Of a DNA stretch of 64,000 nucleotides, positions 16,155 through 24,270 are shown in pieces; the stretch's first letter is position 1, and every line of letters starts with the position of its first letter. The notes under the pieces were generated by a model. The model saw only the letters and a list, made by a program, of their open reading frames with translations, was not told where the DNA came from and ran no database searches. Where the stretch lies: contig CAZWRY010000003.1 of assembly GCA_964636505.1 (NCBI GenBank), positions 8,119 to 72,118 on the forward strand, given 5' to 3'. A program made the translations under genes and the position numbers. The DNA is from CAZSCF01 sp964636505 (GTDB taxonomy: Bacteria > Patescibacteriota > Minisyncoccia > Moranbacterales > UBA2206).

Positions 16155-18074
16155 TTATTCGGGTGCCTGAATTTTACCGGTTGGTATTGTACTATCCTCT
16201 GTCAGATAGGTGGTTTTTTCCCTGATGGTTGTTTTTAATTCTTGTTCGGTAAATAAGTCCTTGGCTGAAAATGTGGCCGGACCCACCAGTTGCGCATCAT
16301 TACTCGCTTGTCCCGGTAAAGGAGTCAATTTCACTTGAAAAATAAATTCCTCCGCTTGACTGGTTATTCCAGCGCCAGCATTGATATTGCCGATATTCCA
16401 GACCAAAGTATTACTTCTTTCGTTGTAAATATAATTTGCATTTTCCGGACTCACATTGCCCGTAAGTGTAACATTTGTTGGCAAAACAGCAATAACCTTA
16501 GCTTCCTCAACATCGTTGAAGATATTCATAGCTCTCCAGTATATAGTATAGGTTGTATCTTGTCCAACGACAGGCGGAATTGGTCCGGAATTTGGAATAG
16601 CTTTATTGGTGTAAAATCCAAAAGATTCTAAAACTAATTTTGAGTTGAGCTTCATAGTTATCTCATTGCCGGATATGATCTGGTTTTCCCGAAGCGGAGA
16701 ATTAATGTCGGCACTGTCTATTCTGGCCGAGCTGGAAAATATGAAATTTTTATCTAGAACATTCTCAGTAGGAATTATGTCTTTAACTTTTATGGTAAAC
16801 TTTATTGAACCTCTTTCGCCAGGATTCAATCTGGCTAATTTTTCATTATCAGCCGCTTTCCAGGTAATAATCTTCCTGTTAGCGTCAAAATATCCGCCTT
16901 TGCCCAAGCTTAAAGTTGAATAATCCAAAATAGGACTGTCAATACTTTCCGAAACAATCAAATCCTTGAGGGTCTGGTCACTGCTATTTCCAAATTGTAT
17001 TTCATAATTCAAGATATCTCCGGCATTTACAAAGAGCTTATCCGAATCATTTATACGCTGAACGATTGCCAAATCCGGGTAAGCGACGCGAGTTTCGGCT
17101 TTTTGTTCAATATAGCTTAGAAATTTTTCATCCCTGACAATCCCGGCATGAACTGTAAATCTTTTTATTTCATCTTTTCTTCCTTCCATCTTCCCTTTGA
17201 CTTTTATTATGCCTCCTTCGCCGGCCGGAATGGTACCGATGAACCAAATATTATTTTGGTCTGAAACCATCGGAATGGAACTGGCGAAAATGAAACCGTC
17301 AGCATAATCTGCTTTTATTTGCAAAGCTTCCAGTTCTTCATTTCCAGAATTTCTGTAGTTTATAACATATTCAACCGCGTCTCCATTGGCAATTACTTGT
17401 TGAGCTAGCACATTTAAAGTGATGGGTGCGGTAGCAATGCTAACTCCGTATTGAGATTTAGTAACTAATATGCTACTTAAAACAGACGGAGTATAAGACA
17501 ACTCCATTTTTAAATAAGTCAAATTTTCACTTGCAGAATACGTTCTAGCATTAAAGATAATCTTTTTTTCTTCTCCTCCTTTAATTTCTCCCAGATTATA
17601 CGTTCCAGTTATCGGAGTTTCTTCAACAAAATTGGGATTTTCTTCAGGACGAAAATTCTCCGGATAACTAAGACGCAAAACGGCATTACGCAAATCAGCC
17701 CTGTTGTCATTTTTGTAGGTTATTTCATAGGCTACCAGTTTGCCACTTCTGACTTCCTCCAAGCCCTGGGCTACCAAGGAAACTCTTTCAAAGTTAAACG
17801 ATGCTTGCCTAATTTTATAAAAAACCACTCCAATAATAACTAAAAGAAGAATGACACCTCCGATAAGCGCAGCTATTTTTATTTTTATTTTTCTCTTTTC
17901 ATACATTTCATTCGGGTCAATTAGGCTGCTTTCATTTGCGACAGAAAACTTTTGGACAGCCTCTTCACTTCCCGCCAGGGATGATCTGGCATCAAATTCA
18001 CTTTCAGCATGATGGTAAAGGTCTTTTTCTTCCTCTTTTTTGTAAAGTTTATTTTTTATATCAGCTAGAGACAT
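16155..18074 (-). CDS. Membrane-anchored surface protein with DUF11/CARDB-like repeats
   Basis: A 639-residue protein with a cytoplasmic charged N-terminus of about 65 residues, one membrane helix (about 68-90, IAALIGGVILLLVIIGVVFY), then a long extracytoplasmic part built from beta-rich repeats. Phrases such as VAYEITYKNDNRADL, VEYVINYRNSGNEEL, LNYEIQFGNSSDQTL and TTYTIYWRAMNIFND recur at spacings of 100-150 residues, as in DUF11/CARDB modules that decorate or space surface proteins. No enzyme motif or sortase signal is seen. It lies just downstream of recO and upstream of tgt on the same strand. Confidence 0.7.
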   Translation of the reverse strand: MSLADIKNKLYKKEEEKDLYHHAESEFDARSSLAGSEEAVQKFSVANESSLIDPNEMYEKRKIKIKIAALIGGVILLLVIIGVVFYKIRQASFNFERVSLVAQGLEEVRSGKLVAYEITYKNDNRADLRNAVLRLSYPENFRPEENPNFVEETPITGTYNLGEIKGGEEKKIIFNARTYSASENLTYLKMELSYTPSVLSSILVTKSQYGVSIATAPITLNVLAQQVIANGDAVEYVINYRNSGNEELEALQIKADYADGFIFASSIPMVSDQNNIWFIGTIPAGEGGIIKVKGKMEGRKDEIKRFTVHAGIVRDEKFLSYIEQKAETRVAYPDLAIVQRINDSDKLFVNAGDILNYEIQFGNSSDQTLKDLIVSESIDSPILDYSTLSLGKGGYFDANRKIITWKAADNEKLARLNPGERGSIKFTIKVKDIIPTENVLDKNFIFSSSARIDSADINSPLRENQIISGNEITMKLNSKLVLESFGFYTNKAIPNSGPIPPVVGQDTTYTIYWRAMNIFNDVEEAKVIAVLPTNVTLTGNVSPENANYIYNERSNTLVWNIGNINAGAGITSQAEEFIFQVKLTPLPGQASNDAQLVGPATFSAKDLFTEQELKTTIREKTTYLTEDSTIPTGKIQAPE

Positions 18075-18144
18075 TTTTTTTATTTTTATGTTTTATCCAC
18101 TCGCCAAAAGTAATTCATTATTCATAAATTACGGCATCTATATT

Positions 18145-18900
18145 TTACCACAAAAATCCCTTGCCCGCCATACCACTCTCGCCAAAAACCCACCTCAAAA
18201 AATCGGAAAATGTTATCTTTATTTGATTAATGTCTTTATCTGTAGCATTAATTTTCACTAGATTACTTATTTTATTTTTCAAAAAGACTCTAATAAATTT
18301 TATTGATTCATCATTTATTTTAAGTTTCTGGTTTTCTTTGCCGGCGCAAATAGAGCAAAGAACTCCTCCGTGCCGGGCGCTGAAATAATTTTTCTGAGAA
18401 ACAAGTTTTTTTCCGCAACCAACACATCTGTCCGCTTCAACCCGATAACCCATTTCGCCCAAAAACTTAAATAGAAATCCCAGAGTTAAAATTCTTTTTT
18501 TGTTTTCCATATTTTCTTTAGTTGACAAATGCTCCATTGTTTCTAAATAATCCTTGAGTAGTTTGGCAATATTTTCATCCGCACTCTGTTCGGAAATTAT
18601 TTTATCCATAATTTTGAAAACATAAAAAACTTGCTTCATGGAATCCATATCTGATTTTATTTTGGGAAAATTATTTGTTGCAATTGAGCCAGTTATTTTT
18701 CCGAGACCCCTGGTTTTGGCCAGAAAAATTTCCGCTTGGGTTATTGGCTCAAGAAAACCTGCTAGTTTGGCCTTAGCCTTTCTGACGCTTTTGGCTAAAG
18801 CTCTGATTTTCCCCATTTCCAAAGTATAGATCGTATATATCCGATCCGTTTCACCCACATCCCGCTTATTTAAAATTACACCTGTAAATTTATACTCCAT
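18145..18900 (-). CDS. recO: DNA repair protein RecO
   Basis: RecO promotes RecA loading and strand annealing in the RecFOR pathway. The 251-residue protein has the N-terminal OB-fold (EYKFTGVILNKRDVGETDRIYTIYT), the AKSVRKAKAKLAGFLEPIT segment, and a C-terminal zinc knuckle with CVGCGKK and CSIC. It starts one base after the ileS stop codon, so it is probably expressed from the T-box-controlled ileS transcript, a somewhat unexpected partner. Confidence 0.93.
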   Translation of the reverse strand: MEYKFTGVILNKRDVGETDRIYTIYTLEMGKIRALAKSVRKAKAKLAGFLEPITQAEIFLAKTRGLGKITGSIATNNFPKIKSDMDSMKQVFYVFKIMDKIISEQSADENIAKLLKDYLETMEHLSTKENMENKKRILTLGFLFKFLGEMGYRVEADRCVGCGKKLVSQKNYFSARHGGVLCSICAGKENQKLKINDESIKFIRVFLKNKISNLVKINATDKDINQIKITFSDFLRWVFGESGMAGKGFLW

Positions 18901-18901
18901 G

Positions 18902-21841
18902 CTATCTTTTTATTTGCAAGATAATTTTCTCGCCGTTAATATTAAATTCTTTTTCCAAATCAATATTTTCAACTTTTTTATTTTCCAGCTTGTTGGCCAG
19001 AGTTTCTTTTTGAATTATCTCGCCAAATTTATCCATGACTTTTTCCATGCCTTGGAAAAAAACTTCTATTCTGTTTTCCACTTCATATCCGGCCTCTCTT
19101 CGCATTTCCTGAATAAAGCGGACAATTTCCCTCGCCTGGCCTTCTAGTTTCAAATTTTCGGTAATTTCAGTGTTAAGCTCGATATTTTCGGTAATACTTT
19201 TATCAAAAGAAGCATCCTTAACATTAACTTCTTCCTGAATTATATCTAAAAATTCTTTTCTCAAATCATAGGCCTTGAATCTCAAATCATTAAGCGGTTG
19301 GCGTACTTTTATTCCAGCCTTAGCCCTAAGCTGCAAAGCTTCTGTAATAATCATCCTGACTTTTTCCATTTCTTCATTTAATTTCTCATCTACCAATTTT
19401 TCATCAGCCACTGGAAAATCGGACAAATGCACAGATTCTTTGCCGATCAGATTTTTGTAAATTTCCTCCGCAATAAATGGACAAAATGGTGCCATCAACT
19501 TGGAAAGTTCCACCAAAACATAGTGCAAAGTCTCATAGGCTGCTTTTTTATCAGAGTCATCCTCTGATTTCCAAAATCTTTTTCTGGATCTTCTAATGTA
19601 CCAATTGGAAAGATTATCGATGAATTTCGGAAATAGCCGAACTGTCCTATTAAGCTCATACTTTTCCATGCTTTCGTTAACATTTTTAATTAGCACTTGT
19701 AATTCAGAAACTATCCATTTATCCAGCAAGTTTGTGGTTTTTAGTCCTTGTTTTACAGAAGGCTCAAATTTATCAATATTCGCATAGAGCACAAAAAATG
19801 AATATGAATTCCAAAGCATACGCATCATACCGCGTACGACATCCGCCACTTCTGATTCTTTGAAATTAATGGTTTCAGCAGCCACCACTGGCGAGCTCAA
19901 GAGATAAAAACGCAAGGCATCCGCTCCATATTTATCCATAACCAAAGCCGGATCCGGATAATTATTCAGTCGCTTAGCCATTTTCTTTCCATCCTCTGCC
20001 AGAACTATTCCGTTAACAATCACGTTTTTAAAAGCATTAGACTTTTTGATAGTTGTCCCAATTGCGTGTAAATAATAAAACCAGCAACGCGTTTGATCCA
20101 CACCCTCGGCAATAAACTCAGCTGGGAAACTTCCATTAAAAATTTCTTCATTTTCAAAAGGAAAATGCACTTCCGCATATGGCATCGAGCCACTATCAAA
20201 CCAGGTATCCAGCACATCCGGGATTCTTTTCATTTCTCCGCCACATTTCTCACACTTGAAAGTAATTTTGTCCACAACGTGCTTATGGATATCAGTAATT
20301 TTTTCTCCAGATATGTCTTCCAATTCTTTAACCGATCCAAAAACTTTCATTTCTCCGCATTCGCACTTCCAAATTGGCATAACTGAAGCCCAATAGCGCT
20401 GGCGAGAAATTGACCAATCGCGTGCACCTTCAAGCCAATTTCCAAAACGTCCTTCTTTTAAATGTCCTGGCACCCAATTTATTTTTTTGGCCTGCTCCAA
20501 CATTTCCTCTTTTATTTTTGTAATATTCACAAACCAAGATGAAGTTGCGTAATTGATGAGCGGCGTATCACATCTCCAACAATGCGGATAGCTGTGTTCA
20601 TATTTTTCTTTAGCAAAAAGCAGATTATTTTTGGCCAAATATTTTATCACTTCCACATCGGTCTTTTGATGATCTTCTTCGGGTTTTACACTCATTCCAG
20701 CAAAATCCTTAGCTTCTCCCTTAATGCTTCCATCCATACTAACATGTTGAACGAATGGCAATTTGTATTGCTGCCCCATTTTGGCATCATCTTCCCCAAA
20801 GGCCGGCGCAATGTGCACCACTCCGGTTCCCTCTTCGGTTGTCACAAAATCTCCAGCATAAATCTGCCAACCATTTTCTTCATTCTCTAATCCTTTGCTG
20901 ACATAATAATCAAAAAGAGGTTTATATTTTTTGCCAATTAACTTTTTACCTTGAAATCTTTCGATAATCCCTGGAGGTGTTGGCGGAGTTTCATTTTCCT
21001 TGAGTTCTTTGAATAGTGGAAATAATTCATCTTTTCTAATTTCATATATCCTTTCAGATAATATAAAAAACTTAGGATTGCCATTTTTATCGTTATATTT
21101 TATTTTTACATACCAAGTATTTTCCCCAACTGCTAGCGCCACATTTCCAATGAGTGTCCAGGGTGTTGTCGTCCAGGCCAAAATAAAAGCTTCGGGTTCA
21201 TCTTCTAATTCAAATTTAACTGTCGCGGATAAATCTTTGATATCTTTGTACCCTTCAGCGACTTCTGACTGAGAAAGAGTTGTTTCACAACGTGTGCAAA
21301 TATGCATAATCCGATGCCCTTCATATATCAGACCTTTATCGTAAAGCTCTTTGAAAACCCACCAGACAGATTCCATAAATGGCAAATCCATAGTTCTGTA
21401 GCTATTTTTCATGTCTGCCCAGCGACCCAAACGATTGATAACCGTTTCCCATTCATCAACATATTTCAAAACTTTGGTGCGACAAAATTCATTAAACTTT
21501 TCCACGCCCATTTTCTCAATTTCGTTTTTATGTTTAATGCCCAGCTCTTTTTCGGCAATGTTTTCAATTGGCAACCCATGACAGTCCCAGCCCCATTTTC
21601 TGGGAACATTGAAACCGCGCATAGTCCAATAGCGAGGCACTGCATCCTTCATGACGCTGCCGACAATATGACCATAGTGTGGAGTGCCGGTTGCAAAAGG
21701 CGGTCCATCATAAAAACTGTATTGCTTGGCATCTTTGCGAACTTCCAACGATTTTTCGAAAATATTATTTTCATTCCAAAATTTCAAAATCTCTTCTTCC
21801 ATTTTTGGAAAACTTTGCTTGGCATCAACTTTTTTGAACAT
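18902..21841 (-). CDS. ileS: Isoleucine--tRNA ligase
   Basis: Class I synthetase for isoleucine with an editing (CP1) domain, 979 residues. Signatures are GTPHYGHIVGS (HIGH), DGKKMAKRLNNYPDP (KMSKS variant KMAKR), the editing-domain EEGTGVVHIAPAFGEDD, and a zinc site with CECGE and CEKCG. The frame stays open to an ATG at 21883, but that ATG lies in the T-box terminator hairpin. The start MFKKVDAKQSFPKMEEEIL at 21841 matches the family N-terminus, so it is preferred. No good Shine-Dalgarno sequence is seen. recO follows by one base. Confidence 0.96.
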   Translation of the reverse strand: MFKKVDAKQSFPKMEEEILKFWNENNIFEKSLEVRKDAKQYSFYDGPPFATGTPHYGHIVGSVMKDAVPRYWTMRGFNVPRKWGWDCHGLPIENIAEKELGIKHKNEIEKMGVEKFNEFCRTKVLKYVDEWETVINRLGRWADMKNSYRTMDLPFMESVWWVFKELYDKGLIYEGHRIMHICTRCETTLSQSEVAEGYKDIKDLSATVKFELEDEPEAFILAWTTTPWTLIGNVALAVGENTWYVKIKYNDKNGNPKFFILSERIYEIRKDELFPLFKELKENETPPTPPGIIERFQGKKLIGKKYKPLFDYYVSKGLENEENGWQIYAGDFVTTEEGTGVVHIAPAFGEDDAKMGQQYKLPFVQHVSMDGSIKGEAKDFAGMSVKPEEDHQKTDVEVIKYLAKNNLLFAKEKYEHSYPHCWRCDTPLINYATSSWFVNITKIKEEMLEQAKKINWVPGHLKEGRFGNWLEGARDWSISRQRYWASVMPIWKCECGEMKVFGSVKELEDISGEKITDIHKHVVDKITFKCEKCGGEMKRIPDVLDTWFDSGSMPYAEVHFPFENEEIFNGSFPAEFIAEGVDQTRCWFYYLHAIGTTIKKSNAFKNVIVNGIVLAEDGKKMAKRLNNYPDPALVMDKYGADALRFYLLSSPVVAAETINFKESEVADVVRGMMRMLWNSYSFFVLYANIDKFEPSVKQGLKTTNLLDKWIVSELQVLIKNVNESMEKYELNRTVRLFPKFIDNLSNWYIRRSRKRFWKSEDDSDKKAAYETLHYVLVELSKLMAPFCPFIAEEIYKNLIGKESVHLSDFPVADEKLVDEKLNEEMEKVRMIITEALQLRAKAGIKVRQPLNDLRFKAYDLRKEFLDIIQEEVNVKDASFDKSITENIELNTEITENLKLEGQAREIVRFIQEMRREAGYEVENRIEVFFQGMEKVMDKFGEIIQKETLANKLENKKVENIDLEKEFNINGEKIILQIKR

Positions 21842-21859
21842 AAATTTATAAAAAATTAT

Positions 21860-21895
21860 TAAAAAATAAAAAACGTTATCCATAAGGACGACGTT
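21860..21895 (-). terminator. T-box intrinsic terminator before ileS
   Basis: In the minus-strand RNA the arms AACGT (from 21895) and ACGTT (21872-21876) pair, with an inner TCC/GGA, and the RNA then runs into TTTTTATTTTTT. The 5' part of this hairpin is shared with the 3' half of the antiterminator, so the two folds exclude each other. Confidence 0.75.
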
Positions 21896-22040
21896 TGTCG
21901 TGGTACCACCTTAATTTCCCAGCTCTTTGCCTGCAAAGGGTTGGGCTCAATTTGGCTATTACGGGCTTGCCCGGCAAGTTTTACTCGTCAAAAGACTTTC
22001 TTCTTGCGGCTCCGAGGTGATAGCCTCATCATCGCCTTTA
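21884..22040 (-). promoter_or_regulatory. T-box riboswitch (Ile) controlling ileS
   Basis: The minus strand has the invariant T-box core AAGGTGGTACCACG. It can form the antiterminator by pairing AAGG with CCTT and ACGAC with GTCGT around the bulge TGGTACC (21884-21912), which is where the uncharged tRNA acceptor end binds. A hairpin GAGG-CTATCA-CCTC (22015-22028) shows the isoleucine codon ATC in its loop, a plausible specifier. Two or three further stems lie between (GCAAG/CTTGC, CGGGC/GCCCG, CTTTGC/GCAAAG). The leader is short compared with classical T-boxes. The family is certain; the specifier is inferred. Confidence 0.92.
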
Positions 22041-22055
22041 ACTACATTTGAGTTC

Positions 22056-22141
22056 TTCTGAAGATAATTTTAGAGGCTTATTGCAAACAGCATAATTAAA
22101 GTTTTTTTCTTATCAATTCGGCTCTAAAATTATCTTCAGAA
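22056..22141 (-). repeat. Long inverted-repeat element, copy 2
   Basis: The 20-base perfect arms are 22056-22075 (TTCTGAAGATAATTTTAGAG) and 22122-22141. Inside, ATTG/CAAT can pair further across a 4x4 internal loop. The internal sequence shared with copy 1 at 13615-13691 includes CCGAATTGATA and CAATAAGCC (minus strand). It lies between the amidase gene and the ileS T-box. A promoter-like TTGATA-16-TATGCT falls inside the element, so it may supply the ileS leader's promoter. Confidence 0.7.
22089..22116 (-). promoter_or_regulatory. Candidate promoter of ileS T-box leader, inside repeat
   Basis: TTGATA (22111-22116) and TATGCT (22089-22094) are separated by 16 bases on the minus strand. Start near 22082 would give a leader of about 240 bases covering the T-box. 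The -35 box is conserved in the other repeat copy (13664-13669), though its -10 box is weaker. Confidence 0.45.
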
Positions 22142-22182
22142 AATTATCTTTGTTTCCAATATAGCCCAACCTGACCAAAAAA

Positions 22183-22929
22183 TCAAATTTTTTTCCAATC
22201 AAAATTCCAGGGATCATCTTTGCGACCGGGAGCAATTTGATTATGTCCCAGAACATATTTAATCTTATATCTTTTTTTAATGTCGGCTATTAAATTTTTA
22301 AGAGCTGCATATTGGACATTGGTCGGTTTATCCGATTTAGTATTCATAATCTCAATGCCGATAGAAAAATTATTTACACCGGTTCGTCCGTCTGGAGTTT
22401 TGCTTTCCCCGGCATGATAAGCGATATTTTTTTCCGTCACCAATCGGTAAACATTGCCCTTTCTATCGATGACATAATGCGGAGAAACTCCATATTCTTT
22501 ATACTCAGAAAGTAGTTTCTTAAAATCATATTCATCTCCTCCCAAGGCATTATATGAAGAATGAATAATAATTGTGTCTATTTTCCTGCCGGAAGAACTT
22601 TCAAATCCCCAGCTTACCAAATTTTTTATTATCTTAAAATCTGAAGTAGCGTCTTCACTCGATTGAACAGTTGTTTTTGGAAGCGTCAAATTATTTTTTT
22701 CGCTCTCTTGCAAATCTGCTGTCTGGCTCTTTTGGTTTTCAGTTGAAATATTTTCAGTCAGATCGGTTTCTTCTTTAAATTCAATTTCTTGGGTAGGATT
22801 TGGCTTTGCATTTTCCTCCAGCTGAAGAACGACTTTGGTTTTTTTACTGCTAAAAATGAAAAATAAAAAAATGGCAACAATTATTGCCAAAAAGAATATC
22901 CCGATTATTATTAATTTCCAATTTTTCAT
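22183..22929 (-). CDS. N-acetylmuramoyl-L-alanine amidase (Amidase_2), membrane-anchored
   Basis: A 248-residue zinc amidase that cleaves the sugar-peptide bond in peptidoglycan. The N-terminal membrane helix (about residues 5-27) is followed by a polar linker of about 80 residues and then the catalytic domain. Zinc ligands are in IIIHSSYN and LGHNQIAPGRKDDPWNF, with conserved IAYHAGES between. The domain would act on the outside. The start overlaps nothing; the glycosyltransferase gene ends immediately upstream (adjacent coordinates), so they are likely one operon. Confidence 0.9.
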   Translation of the reverse strand: MKNWKLIIIGIFFLAIIVAIFLFFIFSSKKTKVVLQLEENAKPNPTQEIEFKEETDLTENISTENQKSQTADLQESEKNNLTLPKTTVQSSEDATSDFKIIKNLVSWGFESSSGRKIDTIIIHSSYNALGGDEYDFKKLLSEYKEYGVSPHYVIDRKGNVYRLVTEKNIAYHAGESKTPDGRTGVNNFSIGIEIMNTKSDKPTNVQYAALKNLIADIKKRYKIKYVLGHNQIAPGRKDDPWNFDWKKI

Positions 22930-24093
22930 TTATACTAAGCTTTCATAAATTTTTAAGGTTTCCTTGGCACATTTTTCCCAATCAAATTTTTCCAGTTGCT
23001 TTTTACCCTTTATGCAAAGTTCATTGCGTAAGTTTTCGTTTTCGGCTAATTTAATCATATTATCGGCAATTTCTTGAGTATCTATCGGGTTTACAAGAAT
23101 AGCTGCATCTCCGGCAATTTCCGGAATAGAAGAAACATTGGACGAAAGAACGGGTGTGCCCATCGCAAAAGATTCTAAAATAGTTGAGCCGAAGCCCTCA
23201 TACAGAGATGGCAAAACAAAGAATTCGGCATTTCTAAAAAGCGGTGCCAATTCGTCTCCGATTATATAGCCGGTGAAAATAACATTCTTGCTAATGCCTA
23301 AATCTTTGGATACCTGCTTGTATTCCTTGGCCAGCCAACCTCTTTTCCCGGCTACAATCAGTTTGTAATCGCAATTTATTTTTTCTTTTTTTAGATTATT
23401 TTTAAATATCTTGAAGGCTTCCAGCAATCTGACAATATTTTTTACCGGCTCCAATGTGCCCAAAAAAAGAATATATTTGTCTTTAATTTCATATTTACTA
23501 AAAATTTTTTCTCTATCCAAGCTTCTGGATTCCTCAAAAAATCTTTTGTCAAAGCCGCTGTATACAACCGCTACTTTATCTTCCGGATATTTATACTTTT
23601 CTAGGATATCTTTTTTTATGGAATTAGAAACAGCGATAATCTTGCCTGCCTTATTCGTCATTAAATTCAATAAGGTCAGTGAATGAACTTTGGAAACCTT
23701 GGGCAAAACATCGGGAACCTTGAGAGCCGTAAGATCATTGACAGTTACCACCAGTTTTCCGGCATATCCCACAGGGATTCTGCTAAGATGAGATGTACTA
23801 TGCAAAACATCTAGTTTTTCTTTCTTTAAGGTGGCAACTCCTAAAATTTCATTGTATACTCCGGGAAAATATTTTTTATAATCAGAAAAAGGATAGAATC
23901 TCACTTTAGCATTAGAACTGGAAAATTTTCTAATGTCCTTTTCTCTGACTCTAAAATCAAAAAATAAAACATATTCGTTTTTTTTATCTATTTCCAAAAG
24001 ATGGCGAATTAGCTGATAGGTGTAGTGTCCTACCCCAATTGCATCACCTTTTTCCGGATTAAGAATTGTTCTAGCATCAATGCCTATTCGCAT
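22930..24093 (-). CDS. Family 4 glycosyltransferase (GT-B fold)
   Basis: A 387-residue GT-B enzyme of the GT4 type that transfers a sugar from a nucleotide-sugar donor, probably in cell-surface glycan synthesis. The acceptor half has DARTILNPEKGDAIGVGHYT, and the donor half has FLGTLEPVKNIVRLLEAF and the E-x7-E signature EGFGSTILESFAMGTPVL. Donor and acceptor cannot be told from sequence. The ATG is next to the arm of a long inverted repeat (24095-24219). Confidence 0.9.
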   Translation of the reverse strand: MRIGIDARTILNPEKGDAIGVGHYTYQLIRHLLEIDKKNEYVLFFDFRVREKDIRKFSSSNAKVRFYPFSDYKKYFPGVYNEILGVATLKKEKLDVLHSTSHLSRIPVGYAGKLVVTVNDLTALKVPDVLPKVSKVHSLTLLNLMTNKAGKIIAVSNSIKKDILEKYKYPEDKVAVVYSGFDKRFFEESRSLDREKIFSKYEIKDKYILFLGTLEPVKNIVRLLEAFKIFKNNLKKEKINCDYKLIVAGKRGWLAKEYKQVSKDLGISKNVIFTGYIIGDELAPLFRNAEFFVLPSLYEGFGSTILESFAMGTPVLSSNVSSIPEIAGDAAILVNPIDTQEIADNMIKLAENENLRNELCIKGKKQLEKFDWEKCAKETLKIYESLV

Positions 24094-24094
24094 A

Positions 24095-24219
24095 CCCAGT
24101 AGTAGAATTTTGACATTATAAAATAATTTATAACAACAAGATTCTTAAATAAAACTTTCTTGATTTTTTTATATTAATTATTTTTTAGAACCTAGCCCAG
24201 TCAAAATTTCACTACTGGG
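24095..24219. repeat. 20-bp inverted repeat between argS and glycosyltransferase
   Basis: CCCAGTAGTAGAATTTTGAC (24095-24114) is repeated in inverted orientation at 24200-24219 with 2 mismatches. The enclosed 85 bases are very AT-rich and hold a TATAAT (24115-24120, minus strand) that may serve the glycosyltransferase gene. The right-hand arm also forms its own small hairpin (GCCCAGT/ACTGGGC). Confidence 0.6.
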
Positions 24220-24231
24220 CATAAAATTATA

Positions 24232-24270
24232 AAGGACCATCCGGGGCCTCAAAGCTTTCACAATGGTCCT
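24232..24270 (-). terminator. argS terminator
   Basis: AGGACCAT (minus strand, from 24270) and ATGGTCCT (24233-24240) pair in an 8-bp stem starting at the argS stop codon and are followed by TTTATAATTTTAT. The U-tract is broken, so efficiency is uncertain. Confidence 0.6.

Noticed and set aside
21842..21883. An earlier ATG for ileS
   Set aside because: The codons fall in the T-box terminator hairpin and U-tract, and family N-termini begin at MFKKVDAKQ (21841).
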